This document shows positions 51,752 to 60,082 of a stretch of 64,000 nt of DNA, one piece after another. This DNA comes from Amycolatopsis nivea (GTDB lineage Bacteria > Actinomycetota > Actinomycetes > Mycobacteriales > Pseudonocardiaceae). The stretch is taken from NCBI RefSeq assembly GCF_004522235.1, contig NZ_SDLT01000002.1, forward strand, positions 186,001-250,000. The letters are read 5' to 3'. A model generated the notes under the pieces. It saw only the letters and a list, made by a program, of their open reading frames with translations. It ran no database searches and was not told the DNA's origin. A program made the translations under genes and the position numbers. The stretch's first letter is position 1. Each line of letters starts with the position of its first letter.

Positions 51752-53374
51752 TCACAGGGTTGCCGCGGCCTCCAGCAGCATCCACCCTCCAATTTGGACA
51801 GACAGATCCCGCTCCGCCTTGCCCGGCGGGTTCGGGGCTGGCTTGTCCCAGTACGCGCTGAACAACGGTCCGGTTTTCTCTTGTGCCGCACCGTTCCAGC
51901 ATGCTTCCGCTGATTTTTGGACCAGCCTTTTCGCTGCTTCGGCTTCCGGCCTGGGCAGTTTGTTGGCCTTGTTGGCCGCGAGCGCGAGGTAACGGGCGGC
52001 GATCGCCGAGAAGAGCCCGCCGTCGCCTCCGTCTGATCCCGGGAGAATCCCTTGTGGTGCCAGGTGTTTCTCCACCGCACGGATCGTGCGTGCCGCGTCT
52101 TCCCAGCGGGACTGCTCCAGGCATGCGCCGAGGTAAACCCCTTGGCAGTACGAGAAAATATGCTTGACCACTTCGCCGGTGTCCGCCCGGATCCCGTCCC
52201 AGACCAAGCCGGTCTCCGGGTCTACGAGGGTGTCGGTGAGCCATTGCGTCATGGCACCGGCGCGTTCTTGATCACCCGTCCGAGCGTGAAAGATAGCGGC
52301 AGGCCCGTTCGCGGGGGTATTCTTGAAGGAGTCGCCGCGCCGCCACCAAATTCCCCCGCCAAGGTCTTCTGTCCAGCCTTCGTGCAGCCGTTTGCTGATC
52401 GCCTCGATCGGTTCGTCCACTGTGGATAGTTGGAGTTGACGCACTCGCTGCAGCGCGAGCCCTAGCCAGGCTATGTCGTCGTAGTAGTCGTTGACCCAGG
52501 AACCGAAATTGCGCCGATGCACCGTCGCGATGAAGCGGTCGATCAGCCACGCGCGTTCGCCGGTGGGCTGACGGAGCTGCGCGTCGACGAGACTGTCGAG
52601 GAGATGGGCCTGCCACCAGTAGTTCCAGTGCCAGTGCAACCGCTGGCTCATGGTGGGCGGCCATCCACTGCGACCGAGGACGGTGCCGGGGAGGGCCCAC
52701 AGGCGGCGGAGGTGGCGGGCGCAGACCGCCTGTTCGGCTGAGGCGGCGCGTTCTAGTGCTGCGGCGCGCTCGGCTGAGACGGGATGCTCGGCTGCTGCAG
52801 GGCTCGCGGCTGCAACGGGACGCTCGACCGCTGCAGGGCTCGCGTCCGCTGCGGGACGCTCGGCTGCGACGGCAGGCTCGGGTGCAGTGGGATGCTCGCT
52901 CACTGCGGTGCTCTCGGCAGCCGCAGGGCGCCCGACTGCGGCGGGGTGCTCGGCTGTTGCAGTGCGCTCGGCCGCTGCAGGGGGCTCGGCTGCCGTCGCG
53001 CGCGCAGCTGCAGCGGCGCGCTCGGTCGCTGCGAGGCTCTCGGCCGGTGCGGGGTCCCCCGCGGCGGAGTGCCCGGCCGCTGCGGCACGCTCGTCTGTTG
53101 CAGGGCAATCGGCTGCCGCGGGTTGCTCGCTCGCTGCGGCACGCTCGGCGGGTGCACCCTCAGCCACCTCCGCCGCGGTGCGCTCGGCCGGGTCGATTGC
53201 GTCATTGGCTTGGCCGACTGTGCGCTCGGCCGGTGCCGCACGCTCAGCGGGATTCGCCGCACCCGCAGCCGCATTCGTCGTGCGACTGGCAGAGTCGTCC
53301 GAGGGCGATGCGGCAGGGCCGGGCGCATCGCCGCGTGCAGCGGGATTGGCGGGGTCGGACGAGTCGGCGGTCAT
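51752..53374 (-). CDS. GH76 family protein with hexapeptide-repeat N-terminus
   Basis: A 540-residue protein. Residues from about 225 (RHLRRLWALPGTVLG ... HWNYWWQAHLLDSLVDAQLR ... SWVNDYYDDIAWLGLALQRV) are a GH76 (alpha-1,6-mannanase-like) alpha/alpha barrel; NDYYDD carries the adjacent Asp pair used in catalysis. It matches Rv0365c by memory. Residues 77-214 form 23 hexapeptides (xPAAAE) encoded by an 18-bp periodic repeat, a feature absent from the homologues I know. No signal peptide is visible, as also in mycobacteria, so the site of action is unclear. It is convergent with the LacI paralogue, three bases apart. Confidence 0.85.
   Translation of the reverse strand: MTADSSDPANPAARGDAPGPAASPSDDSASRTTNAAAGAANPAERAAPAERTVGQANDAIDPAERTAAEVAEGAPAERAAASEQPAAADCPATDERAAAAGHSAAGDPAPAESLAATERAAAAARATAAEPPAAAERTATAEHPAAVGRPAAAESTAVSEHPTAPEPAVAAERPAADASPAAVERPVAAASPAAAEHPVSAERAAALERAASAEQAVCARHLRRLWALPGTVLGRSGWPPTMSQRLHWHWNYWWQAHLLDSLVDAQLRQPTGERAWLIDRFIATVHRRNFGSWVNDYYDDIAWLGLALQRVRQLQLSTVDEPIEAISKRLHEGWTEDLGGGIWWRRGDSFKNTPANGPAAIFHARTGDQERAGAMTQWLTDTLVDPETGLVWDGIRADTGEVVKHIFSYCQGVYLGACLEQSRWEDAARTIRAVEKHLAPQGILPGSDGGDGGLFSAIAARYLALAANKANKLPRPEAEAAKRLVQKSAEACWNGAAQEKTGPLFSAYWDKPAPNPPGKAERDLSVQIGGWMLLEAAATL
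52733..53146 (-). repeat. 18-bp coding repeat, 23 units, in the GH76 gene
   Basis: Units are close to RPAAAE, HPAAAE or SPAAAE (one unit = 18 bases), kept in the same register over 414 bases. On the plus strand the units read like GGGCTCGGCTGCTGCA with variations. Substitutions are spread through the array, so it is old or diverging rather than freshly amplified. Confidence 0.85.
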
Positions 53375-53456
53375 GACTTGATTCTGCCTGCGCTGCGGAG
53401 AACTTGCCTCTCTACGCGCCCTCCCGAACCGCGCGATCGGCGCTAGGCCTGGGTTC

Positions 53457-53497
53457 TCGTGAGCGGCCCCGGTTCTAACCGGCGCAGCCGCTCACGA
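53457..53497 (-). terminator. Long hairpin between the methyltransferase and GH76 genes
   Basis: TCGTGAGCGGC (53457-53467) pairs with 53487-53497, and an inner CCGGTT-ct-AACCGG stem sits in the loop. It lies 30 bases past the stop of the methyltransferase, which reads leftward through here. Confidence 0.82.
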
Positions 53498-53526
53498 AGC
53501 ACCCCATCGGTGGCAAAGCGGCGAAG

Positions 53527-54186
53527 TCACCAAGCTTTGGAGAGGTCCGCATGCTGTCGGATCCACGCGTGCATCACGATTCCGGCCGCAACTCCCGCAT
53601 TGATAGACCTTGTGGTGCCGAACTGGGCGATGGAGACCACTTTCGCGGAGTCCGTCTGTGCGGCTTCGGACAGACCAGGGCCTTCCTGACCGAACAGCAG
53701 CAGGCACTTCCGCGGCAGTTCGGCGGTTTCCACCGGCTCAGCGCCGGGCGTGTTGTCCACCGCTACCACCGTCAAACCCTCCGCGGTGGCGAATTCCAGC
53801 AACGTCGCGACGTTCTCGTGGTGGCGGAGGTGCTGGTAGCGGTCCGTCACCATCGCGCCTCGGCGGTTCCAGCGGCGGCGGCCCACTATGTGCACTTCCG
53901 CGGCGGCGAAGGCGTTCGCGGTGCGGACGACAGTGCCGATGTTGTGGTCGTGCTGGAAGTTCTCGATCGCGACGTGGAACGGGTGCCGTCGGGTGTCCAC
54001 ATCGGACACGATTGCTTCGCGGCGCCAGTAGCGGTAGGCGTCGACCACGTTGCGGCGGTCGCCGTTGGCCAGGAGTTCGGGGTCGTAGCGCGGGTCGTCC
54101 GGCCAGGTGCCTGGCCAGGGGCCTACGCCTACCTCCTCGCGGTTCACCCACTCGGTGGGGCCCGCTTCGGGTTGTTCCGTCGTCAC
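53527..54186 (-). CDS. SpoU/TrmH-family RNA 2'-O-methyltransferase
   Basis: A 219-residue knotted SPOUT methyltransferase. IENFQHDHNIGTVVRTANAF is motif 1 (N and R), LLLFGQEGPGLSEAA motif 2, and FGTTRSINAGVAAGIVMHAWI motif 3 with the knot residues. The nucleotide target (tRNA or rRNA 2'-OH) is not determined by sequence. Orthologous in position to Rv0380c. The next gene upstream (DUF2784) ends 16 bases before its start. Confidence 0.93.
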   Translation of the reverse strand: MTTEQPEAGPTEWVNREEVGVGPWPGTWPDDPRYDPELLANGDRRNVVDAYRYWRREAIVSDVDTRRHPFHVAIENFQHDHNIGTVVRTANAFAAAEVHIVGRRRWNRRGAMVTDRYQHLRHHENVATLLEFATAEGLTVVAVDNTPGAEPVETAELPRKCLLLFGQEGPGLSEAAQTDSAKVVSIAQFGTTRSINAGVAAGIVMHAWIRQHADLSKAW

Positions 54187-54202
54187 GAAGGACGATTCTC
54201 GC

Positions 54203-54601
54203 TCAGCCGAGGCTGACGCCGTGCGCCGGACTGTCGTCGTGGCGGTGGCGCCACCTCAGGTAGGCGCCCAGGTACGAGATCACCAGTACCGCCAGGGCCA
54301 CCACGACCACCACCGGCAGCAGCGAGCGCGGGATCACCGTGCCGTAGAGGTAATACGCGTTGAACCCGCCGGGCAGGTCGCCGAGACCCTGCTGATGCCG
54401 GAAGAAATCCTCCAGCGCGGTGAGCGGGCACGGAATCGGCGTGACATTGACCAGCACGCCCCACACCGCGAAGAAAATGTGCACGAAAACGACCTTCGGC
54501 CACCGCCACGCGAGGAAGCCGCCGAAGCCGATGAAGAGCAGGGCGAGGATGTGCACCGCCACGGTGACATCGGCCAGAACATGCGCGACCGTCGTGTCCA
54601 C
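54203..54601 (-). CDS. DUF2784 membrane protein
   Basis: A 132-residue membrane protein with four hydrophobic segments: VTVAVHILALLFIGFGGFLAW, VVFVHIFFAVWGVLVNV, a middle loop CPLTALEDFFRHQQGL, and VVVVALAVLVISYLGAYL. The HxxWG and NxxTPxPCPLTxLE phrases are hallmarks of DUF2784. Function unknown. GTG 54601 has GGGGG upstream; longer frames upstream are non-coding. Confidence 0.85.
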   Translation of the reverse strand: MDTTVAHVLADVTVAVHILALLFIGFGGFLAWRWPKVVFVHIFFAVWGVLVNVTPIPCPLTALEDFFRHQQGLGDLPGGFNAYYLYGTVIPRSLLPVVVVVALAVLVISYLGAYLRWRHRHDDSPAHGVSLG

Positions 54602-54866
54602 CTTCGCCCCCTTCCCAGTGCACCTACCAGCGACGTTACTCCGATTACCCGTCCAGGGAGCGGGAAATAGGGGGACCTGATGTGATGTTCGACCCACCGG
54701 AGCAACGAGTTCACCCGGCAGGTAACGGAGGGATCACTCCGGGTAGGAGACGGGGCGGAACACCCGGCACGAAGGGACCCGACGCGCCGTAAATGACTTC
54801 GTTCCGTGCACGCGAATCGACGGAGAAAACGGGGAAAAGCGGGGTGACGAACGCGGAAGAAGGACC
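54602..54866. other. 265-bp spacer with no recognisable element
   Basis: Between DUF2784 and the 90-residue gene, both leftward. I see no hairpin, strong palindrome or coding sequence here; it should carry the DUF2784 promoter. Confidence 0.5.
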
Positions 54867-55139
54867 TCAGGCCGGCGAGCCGGTGCCGCCGAAACCCGGC
54901 CATAGGGTGACCCCATTGAGCTTGAGGTCGTCGGGCAGCTGGCCATCGCGGCGCCCGTTCGCCGTCGCCCAGACGACCTCGGAGTCGGGGTAGAGAGTCA
55001 CCACGAAGCCCACGTCAGCGGGGTGCGCGTACTCGATCGAGAGCACGTCGTCGACGCTGAGCACGACTTCGTCGCCATAGGGTTCGACGTTCCAGGTCCG
55101 GGGCTTGTCGTCGTTGTTGGTCACCTGGATCCGGATCAT
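54867..55139 (-). CDS. Small conserved-looking beta protein, unknown function
   Basis: A 90-residue protein (MIRIQVTNNDDKPRTWNVEPYGDEVVLSVDDVLSIEYAHPADVGFVVTLYPDSEVVWA...) with alternating polar/hydrophobic strands, likely a small beta-sandwich. A good GGGAGGGCG precedes ATG 55139. It lies 47 bases beyond the last gene of the sigma/Asp23 operon and could be a read-through member or an independent unit. I do not recognise the family. Confidence 0.65.
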   Translation of the reverse strand: MIRIQVTNNDDKPRTWNVEPYGDEVVLSVDDVLSIEYAHPADVGFVVTLYPDSEVVWATANGRRDGQLPDDLKLNGVTLWPGFGGTGSPA

Positions 55140-55186
55140 CCGCGCCCTCCCGTGGCTCGAAGCCGACGATACGCGGAAAAGGGCGT

Positions 55187-55489
55187 TCAGCCAGCGAACG
55201 CTGCTCCGTCGATGTCCGTCACGACGAGGCGGATGCTTGCGTCCGCCCACTCGGTCCCGTCGAGCACCTTGCGCACCTGGGCTTCGGCGGCTGACAGCAA
55301 GGGCGGCAGCGGCAACCGCAGCGCGACCACCCGGATCTCCACCGATTCCGCGGTCAGATCCACTGACCCGCCAGCGGGATCGGTCGGCAGCCAGCTGATT
55401 TCCGCGGCCACGCTCGTCGCGGGGCGGAGGCCGTCGACGGCCGACAGGGCGTCGGCGAGTCTTCCGGTCAGCGAACGCGGATCGGTCAC
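55187..55489 (-). CDS. Small protein, last gene of the sigma/Asp23 operon
   Basis: A 100-residue protein starting with GTG 55489, whose GTGA overlaps the Asp23 stop. IRVVALRLPLPPLLSAAEAQVRKVLDGTEWADASIRLVVTDIDGAA reads as a beta-alpha-beta Asp23-like half-domain. No certain family. Translational coupling implies a fixed ratio with the Asp23 proteins. Confidence 0.7.
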   Translation of the reverse strand: MTDPRSLTGRLADALSAVDGLRPATSVAAEISWLPTDPAGGSVDLTAESVEIRVVALRLPLPPLLSAAEAQVRKVLDGTEWADASIRLVVTDIDGAAFAG

Positions 55490-55848
55490 TTCCGCCCCAC
55501 TTCGATGTCCAAAATGGACACTCGAACGGCGTCCACGGAGCGGCCGGTCTGCGCGAGGACTTCCCGGAACACCGCGCGCTGCACCGCGCGGCCCACCGCG
55601 GCGGCCTGGTCCGCACCCGAGATGACCACGTCGACCTCGACCGTCAGGCTGTCCTCGTGGGCGCGGACCCGGACGCCGTCCGCGGGAGCCGGTTCCAGGC
55701 CCTTCCAGCGTTGCCGGGCTTCGCGGGCCCACGCGGTCGCCAACCCGCGCAGGCCGGGTTCCAGGCGCACGACTCCGGCGGTTTCGGCGGCCGCGCGGGC
55801 GGCAACGCTCGCGATCACCGGGGCGGCGATCACGTATTCGGCGGTCAT
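55486..55848 (-). CDS. Asp23/Gls24 family protein
   Basis: A 120-residue Asp23 protein: VIAAPVIASVAARAAAETAGVVRLEPG is the helix-turn start, and VRVRAHEDSLTVEVDVVISGADQAAAVGRAVQRAVFREV the beta-alpha core. In Staphylococcus aureus Asp23 is membrane-associated and linked to cell-wall stress; in actinomycetes the family often sits next to a sigma factor. Four-base overlaps link it to both neighbours. Confidence 0.88.
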   Translation of the reverse strand: MTAEYVIAAPVIASVAARAAAETAGVVRLEPGLRGLATAWAREARQRWKGLEPAPADGVRVRAHEDSLTVEVDVVISGADQAAAVGRAVQRAVFREVLAQTGRSVDAVRVSILDIEVGRK

Positions 55849-56402
55849 TCCCCGTCCTCGTACACGTCTTCCACCAGCAGATCCAGGCTGACCAACGAAA
55901 TACCCACCCGCGAGGTCGCGGCAGCGGACACCAGTTCTCGTACGCGGGCCAACGTGTCAGCGCCGCTGGTGTTCCCCAGGCGCGCCGCGAGGGTGAGTTC
56001 GACCTCGACCTGAGCCGCGCCGGACGAATCAACACCGACCTTTCGCACCCGCACCCGGCGGGCGCGGACGTCGCCGGCGGAATCGGCCGCATAGCGGAGC
56101 ACGACCGCGACGGCTTGTTCGCTCACTTCGACCGAACCCGGTTCGGCGGCGGCGAGATCCAGCATCTGGCCGCGGCGCACTTCGGCGCGGACGGCCGACA
56201 TGATCCGGCCGAACAGGTCCGGCGGGGTCGGGTCGGGCTCGTCGATCAGTTCCTGCGTCGCCGAGCGCAGGGCCAGCAGGCTTTCCCGCGCGGTGCGGCA
56301 GTGGACACACTCCGCCTGGTGGTCGTCGGACTCGTCCAGGTTCTCCCAGAGCGTTTCCAGTTCCCGGCCGCACGGCAGTTCGTAGTCCTGGTTCACCTCC
56401 AC
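55845..56402 (-). CDS. Zinc-finger anti-sigma-like N-terminus fused to Asp23
   Basis: A 185-residue protein whose first 45 residues contain H28-x3-C32-x2-C35 (DDHQAECVHC), the HxxxCxxC motif of zinc anti-sigma (ZAS) factors, preceded by C11. The second half (EVSEQAVAVVLRYAADSAGDVRARRVRVRKVGVD ... RVRELVSAAATSRVGI) is an Asp23/Gls24 domain. It overlaps the sigma gene by 10 bases. This suggests that it holds the sigma factor and that the Asp23 part places or senses at the envelope. No TM segment is present, unlike classical ZAS factors. Confidence 0.82.
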   Translation of the reverse strand: MEVNQDYELPCGRELETLWENLDESDDHQAECVHCRTARESLLALRSATQELIDEPDPTPPDLFGRIMSAVRAEVRRGQMLDLAAAEPGSVEVSEQAVAVVLRYAADSAGDVRARRVRVRKVGVDSSGAAQVEVELTLAARLGNTSGADTLARVRELVSAAATSRVGISLVSLDLLVEDVYEDGE

Positions 56403-56947
56403 GGCTTCATCACCTCCGCCAGCTGCGCACGGGCCCGGGCGATGCGCCCCCGGACCGCGGTGGGGTTCGCGCCGACGATCTCGCTGATCTCGTCGTACGA
56501 CCGGCCGTGCACTTCACGCAACAGCCAGCACGCCCGTTGCTGCGGGGTGAGCGTCTGAAGCGCCTCGTCGAGTGCCGCGAGCTGGCCGCTGACCTGCACC
56601 GCGTGCTCCGGCTGCGTGTCGCGGCGCGGCGATTCGGCCAGGTCGAGGTCGACGTCGGCCTGCGGGCGGCGCGCCCGGATCACGTTGAGACAGCGGTTGG
56701 TCGTTCCGCGGTACAGCCAGCCGACGAACGCGTTGTCGTCGTTCAGCTGCGCCAGCTTCCGCCACGCGCCGAGGAACGCTTCCTGCACTACGTCCTCGGC
56801 GTCGCCGCGGTGATGCAGCATTTTCAGGGCGAGCCGGAACATCGGGCCCTGATAACGCTGCACGAGCTGTTCGTACGCGCGCACGTCGCCGTCTCGCGCA
56901 CGGCCGACGAGGGTGGCGTCGTCGAGCGGGACACTGGTCGTGGTCAC
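56393..56947 (-). CDS. ECF RNA polymerase sigma factor of the Asp23 operon
   Basis: A 184-residue ECF sigma factor. Region 2: LVGRARDGDVRAYEQLVQRYQGPMFRLALKMLHHRGDAEDVVQEAFLGAWRKL; region 4: LQTLTPQQRACWLLREVHGRSYDEISEIVGANPTAVRGRIARARAQLAEVM. GTG 56947 has GGGGGTG upstream and is preferred over the long in-frame start at 56998. First gene of the operon with the ZAS-Asp23 fusion, so it is probably controlled by it. Target promoters unknown. Confidence 0.92.
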   Translation of the reverse strand: MTTTSVPLDDATLVGRARDGDVRAYEQLVQRYQGPMFRLALKMLHHRGDAEDVVQEAFLGAWRKLAQLNDDNAFVGWLYRGTTNRCLNVIRARRPQADVDLDLAESPRRDTQPEHAVQVSGQLAALDEALQTLTPQQRACWLLREVHGRSYDEISEIVGANPTAVRGRIARARAQLAEVMKPWR

Positions 56948-57039
56948 GGCACCCCCTTCCGTCAGGGGGACACCGCGTGGCGGGCATTCGTCACGCACGC
57001 ATTGTGGGTGACTGTGCTCACTTCCGCTCGGTTGACTCC

Positions 57040-57603
57040 TCAGCTGAGCCCGAGGTCGTCCTTGCTCAGCAAGTACCGGTACTCGAGCCCGGCCTTCTCG
57101 ATGGCTTCGCGCGCGCCGGTGTCGCGGTCGACGACCGTCGCGACGCCGACCACGGTGGCCCCGCCTTCGCGCAGCGCCTCGACCGCGGTGAGCACGCTGC
57201 CGCCGGTGGTGGAGGTGTCCTCGACGGCCAGCACCCGCTGCCCGCGCACCTCCACGCCCTCGATCCGGCGCTGCATCCCGTGTTCCTTGATCGCCTTGCG
57301 GACGACGAACGCGTCGAGCACCACGCCCTCGGCTGCGGCGGAGTGCAGCATCGCCAGCGCCACCGGGTCCGCGCCGAGGGTGAGCCCGCCGGTCGCGACG
57401 TAGTCCCAGTCAGCGGTGAGCTGCCGCAGCAGCTTGCCGATGAGCGGGGCGGCCGCGTGCTGCAGCGTCGCCCGCCGGAGGTCGACGTAGTAATCGGCTT
57501 CCTTGCCCGAGGCCAAGGTGACCTTGCCGTGCACGACGGCCAGTTCGCTGACCAGCCTGGCCAGTTCGAGTTTCGCAGTTTGATCCAACCCGGGGTACGC
57601 CAC
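57040..57603 (-). CDS. pyrE: Orotate phosphoribosyltransferase
   Basis: A 187-residue enzyme of pyrimidine synthesis (orotate + PRPP to OMP). HGKVTLASGKEADYYVDLRRATL is the N-terminal OPRTase loop, RKAIKEHGMQRRIEG the flexible catalytic loop, and VLAVEDTSTTGGS the 13-residue PRPP motif. It matches Rv0382c closely. GTG 57603 fits the family length; TAAGAC lies eight bases upstream, suggesting a leaderless transcript, and the 57633 start is less likely. 93 bases separate it from the sigma gene on the same strand. Confidence 0.93.
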   Translation of the reverse strand: MAYPGLDQTAKLELARLVSELAVVHGKVTLASGKEADYYVDLRRATLQHAAAPLIGKLLRQLTADWDYVATGGLTLGADPVALAMLHSAAAEGVVLDAFVVRKAIKEHGMQRRIEGVEVRGQRVLAVEDTSTTGGSVLTAVEALREGGATVVGVATVVDRDTGAREAIEKAGLEYRYLLSKDDLGLS

Positions 57604-57643
57604 GGCCGAGAGTCTTACACACGGCACCGACAACTTCCGCGCG

Positions 57644-60082
57644 TCACTCCCCGGTCGCGACGGCCGTCACCGGACGCGTCCGCGTCGCCACCCAAGCGGG
57701 CAGGACCGCGGCGACCAAGGCGAGCACGATCGCGGTCGCGACGATCACCAGGTAGATGGAGATCGGCCCGTCCGGCAGCACCCGTCCGGTCGCGACGAGG
57801 CAGAACGGCACGATCGCGCCCGCCGAGACGACGGTGCCCAGCAGGATGCCGATCGCGGCGATCAGACCGCCTTCGCTCGCGGCCATCCGCAGCACCTGGC
57901 CGCGGGTGAAACCGCCGAGGCGCTGCAGCCCGAACTCCCGCCGACGCCGCGAGGTGGCCATGACCAGGGTGTTCACCACGGAGATCACCGTGTAGCCGAC
58001 GATCATGCCGACCAGCAGGTAGTTCACCCACGCGCCGGTCTCGTCGTTCTTGGCGTTCGCGGCGGCCAGCGTGCTCCGGTCGCCGACGGACACCGGGAGA
58101 CCGGCGGTCGCGGCGGTCAGGCTGCGCGTCAGCCGGGCCTGGTCGACGCCGGGTTCGGCGCGGACGAGCACCTGCCGGGGGAGACCCGCGGCAGTGTGCG
58201 CGGCGAGCAGGTCGGCGGGCAGGAGAAGCTGTTCGGCACCGTCTCGCTGCTGCACGATCGCGACGATGCGAAGGGTCCGGTCGGTCCCGTCGCCGAGACG
58301 GAGCGTGACGGAATCGCCGACGGACCGGGAGACTTCGGCGGCGTCGGGCAACGCGATCGTGTCGCCTTTGAGGTCGGCGAGATTGCCTTGCACGACCGTG
58401 GCCGCGTTGATCGTCGCGTCGGTGAGGCCGAGCGCCGGGTAGCCCTTCTTGGTCTGGTTCTCGTCGAACGGCGCGGTGATGAACGCGCGACTGCTGACGT
58501 ACGACGAGACCGCCGCGACGCCGTCCGCGTGCCGGACACGGTCGAGAGCCTCCGGAGAAATTCCAGTGGGGCCCGCGACGACCGCGTCGGCGCGGAGGTC
58601 TTCGGCGAAGGCTTGCGCGGAAGCGGCGGTGGTCGTGGTCTGCAGGTAGATGTTGGCGGTCGCGATGCCGACCGCGAGCATGATCGGCGTGACCGCGCCG
58701 GCCACCCGGGTGGCCGCGTTGCGCGTGTTGGTGATCGCCAGCCAGCCGGTGACGCCGCTGATCAACCGCATCGGGCCCTGCAACAGGATCGCGGTCAGCT
58801 TCGTGACGCCCGGGCTGATCATCGCGACGCCGATCGCCCACAGCATCACCGCCGGACCCGCCGTGCTCGCCGCGATGGGTCCCGTCATCACCGCGAGCGT
58901 GACGATGCCCAGCGCGGTCCCGCCGCCGAAGCACAGCAGCGCGACGATCAGCCGCACCGGAGTCAGCCAGCTGCGCGGCACGGAGGCCTCGGCGAGCGCC
59001 TCGGTCGGCCGGATGCGACCGACCCGGAATCCGGCGACCAGCGCGGAAATCCCGACGGCGAGCATCGTCGCGCCCGCCGCGATGATCATCGGGATCCAGC
59101 CCTGGTGGAACTGCACCTCGGGCGGGATGAACCCACCCGAAGTGAACTGTTCGAACAGCCATCGGCCGAACACCGGACCCAGCGCGGCCGCGACTCCGGT
59201 CGCGAGCACGCCGATGACCAGCGCTTCGCCGAGAACCATGCGCCGCAACTGCCGTGGTGTCGTGCCGATCGCGCGCAGCAGAGCCAATTCCCGCTGCCGC
59301 TGGCGCACCGACAGCATCAACGTGCTGGCGATGACGAACACCGCGACCGAAATCGACAGTCCGCCCGCGACACCGGCCAACGGAATCAGCCGTGCGCCGC
59401 TCGTTTGCGCCTCCGGGAATTCAGCGAGGCCGCGCTCATCTCCAGTCAGCACGGACACCCCCGACCCGAGGTGCAACGCGGCCGGATTGTCAGTGACGAC
59501 GCCGAAGTAGTCGACCTTGCCGGGGTGGCCGGAGAGCTGATCGGCCACGTCGTCGGCGAAGAACACGTCGGATCCCTCAACCGTCCGAGCGACGCGGTAG
59601 TGATTGATCTTCCCTTGCACCGCAAGGTCAACCGTCGCGCCAGCCGACACCCCGCTGACGGCGGGCAGCACCACTTCACCGTCTCGCGGCGCGGGTCCGG
59701 GCAGCCGAGCGGACTCCCAACCGTGCGCGACGAGAGGCTGTTTACCCAGCGATACCGGGAAATTCACCTCACCGACCACAGTGGACACGCCAGGTGTCGC
59801 GCGGATCGTCTCCGCCAGCGATCGGTCCAACCGGACCCGCTCGGACAGCGCGACCGACTGCGTCTTGGGCTTGTCGGAATGCTTCTGCAGCTCGAAATCC
59901 TTTTGTCCGGCAACAACTGCCGTCGCCCAAGCCAGCCGGTGCGGCGGCGCGGCGGACCGGATCCCGGTCTCCATCAGACCGGCGCAGGCGGACACGATCA
60001 CCGCGCCGAGGAACGCGGCCACGAACGCGGCGATGAACCCGCCGGTGCGGAAACGCAAGGTGCGCAAGGCAAGACTGAACAT
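57644..60082 (-). CDS. FtsX-type ABC exporter permease
   Basis: An 812-residue membrane protein with two FtsX/MacB domains: TM segment 1 (FIAAFVAAFLGAVIVSACAG), an extracytoplasmic domain of about 210 residues, three TM segments with RQRQRELALLRAIGTTPRQLRRMVLGEAL, and the same layout repeated in the second half (ITNTRNAATRVAGAVTPIMLAVG, SRRRREFGLQRLGGFTRGQVLRMAASEG). Such exporters handle antimicrobial peptides or lipoproteins. The start overlaps the ATPase stop by one base. Confidence 0.92.
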   Translation of the reverse strand: MFSLALRTLRFRTGGFIAAFVAAFLGAVIVSACAGLMETGIRSAAPPHRLAWATAVVAGQKDFELQKHSDKPKTQSVALSERVRLDRSLAETIRATPGVSTVVGEVNFPVSLGKQPLVAHGWESARLPGPAPRDGEVVLPAVSGVSAGATVDLAVQGKINHYRVARTVEGSDVFFADDVADQLSGHPGKVDYFGVVTDNPAALHLGSGVSVLTGDERGLAEFPEAQTSGARLIPLAGVAGGLSISVAVFVIASTLMLSVRQRQRELALLRAIGTTPRQLRRMVLGEALVIGVLATGVAAALGPVFGRWLFEQFTSGGFIPPEVQFHQGWIPMIIAAGATMLAVGISALVAGFRVGRIRPTEALAEASVPRSWLTPVRLIVALLCFGGGTALGIVTLAVMTGPIAASTAGPAVMLWAIGVAMISPGVTKLTAILLQGPMRLISGVTGWLAITNTRNAATRVAGAVTPIMLAVGIATANIYLQTTTTAASAQAFAEDLRADAVVAGPTGISPEALDRVRHADGVAAVSSYVSSRAFITAPFDENQTKKGYPALGLTDATINAATVVQGNLADLKGDTIALPDAAEVSRSVGDSVTLRLGDGTDRTLRIVAIVQQRDGAEQLLLPADLLAAHTAAGLPRQVLVRAEPGVDQARLTRSLTAATAGLPVSVGDRSTLAAANAKNDETGAWVNYLLVGMIVGYTVISVVNTLVMATSRRRREFGLQRLGGFTRGQVLRMAASEGGLIAAIGILLGTVVSAGAIVPFCLVATGRVLPDGPISIYLVIVATAIVLALVAAVLPAWVATRTRPVTAVATGE

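Noticed and set aside
52733..53146. Possible CRISPR-like or VNTR non-coding array
   Set aside because: Units are contiguous with no spacers, keep a coding register and diverge by substitution, so this is a protein repeat.
52650..53446. Plus-strand open frames with Arg/Ala/Ser repeats over the GH76 N-terminus
   Set aside because: These frames mirror the 18-bp repeat of the minus-strand gene. The minus frame continues into a true GH76 domain, so it is the coding one.
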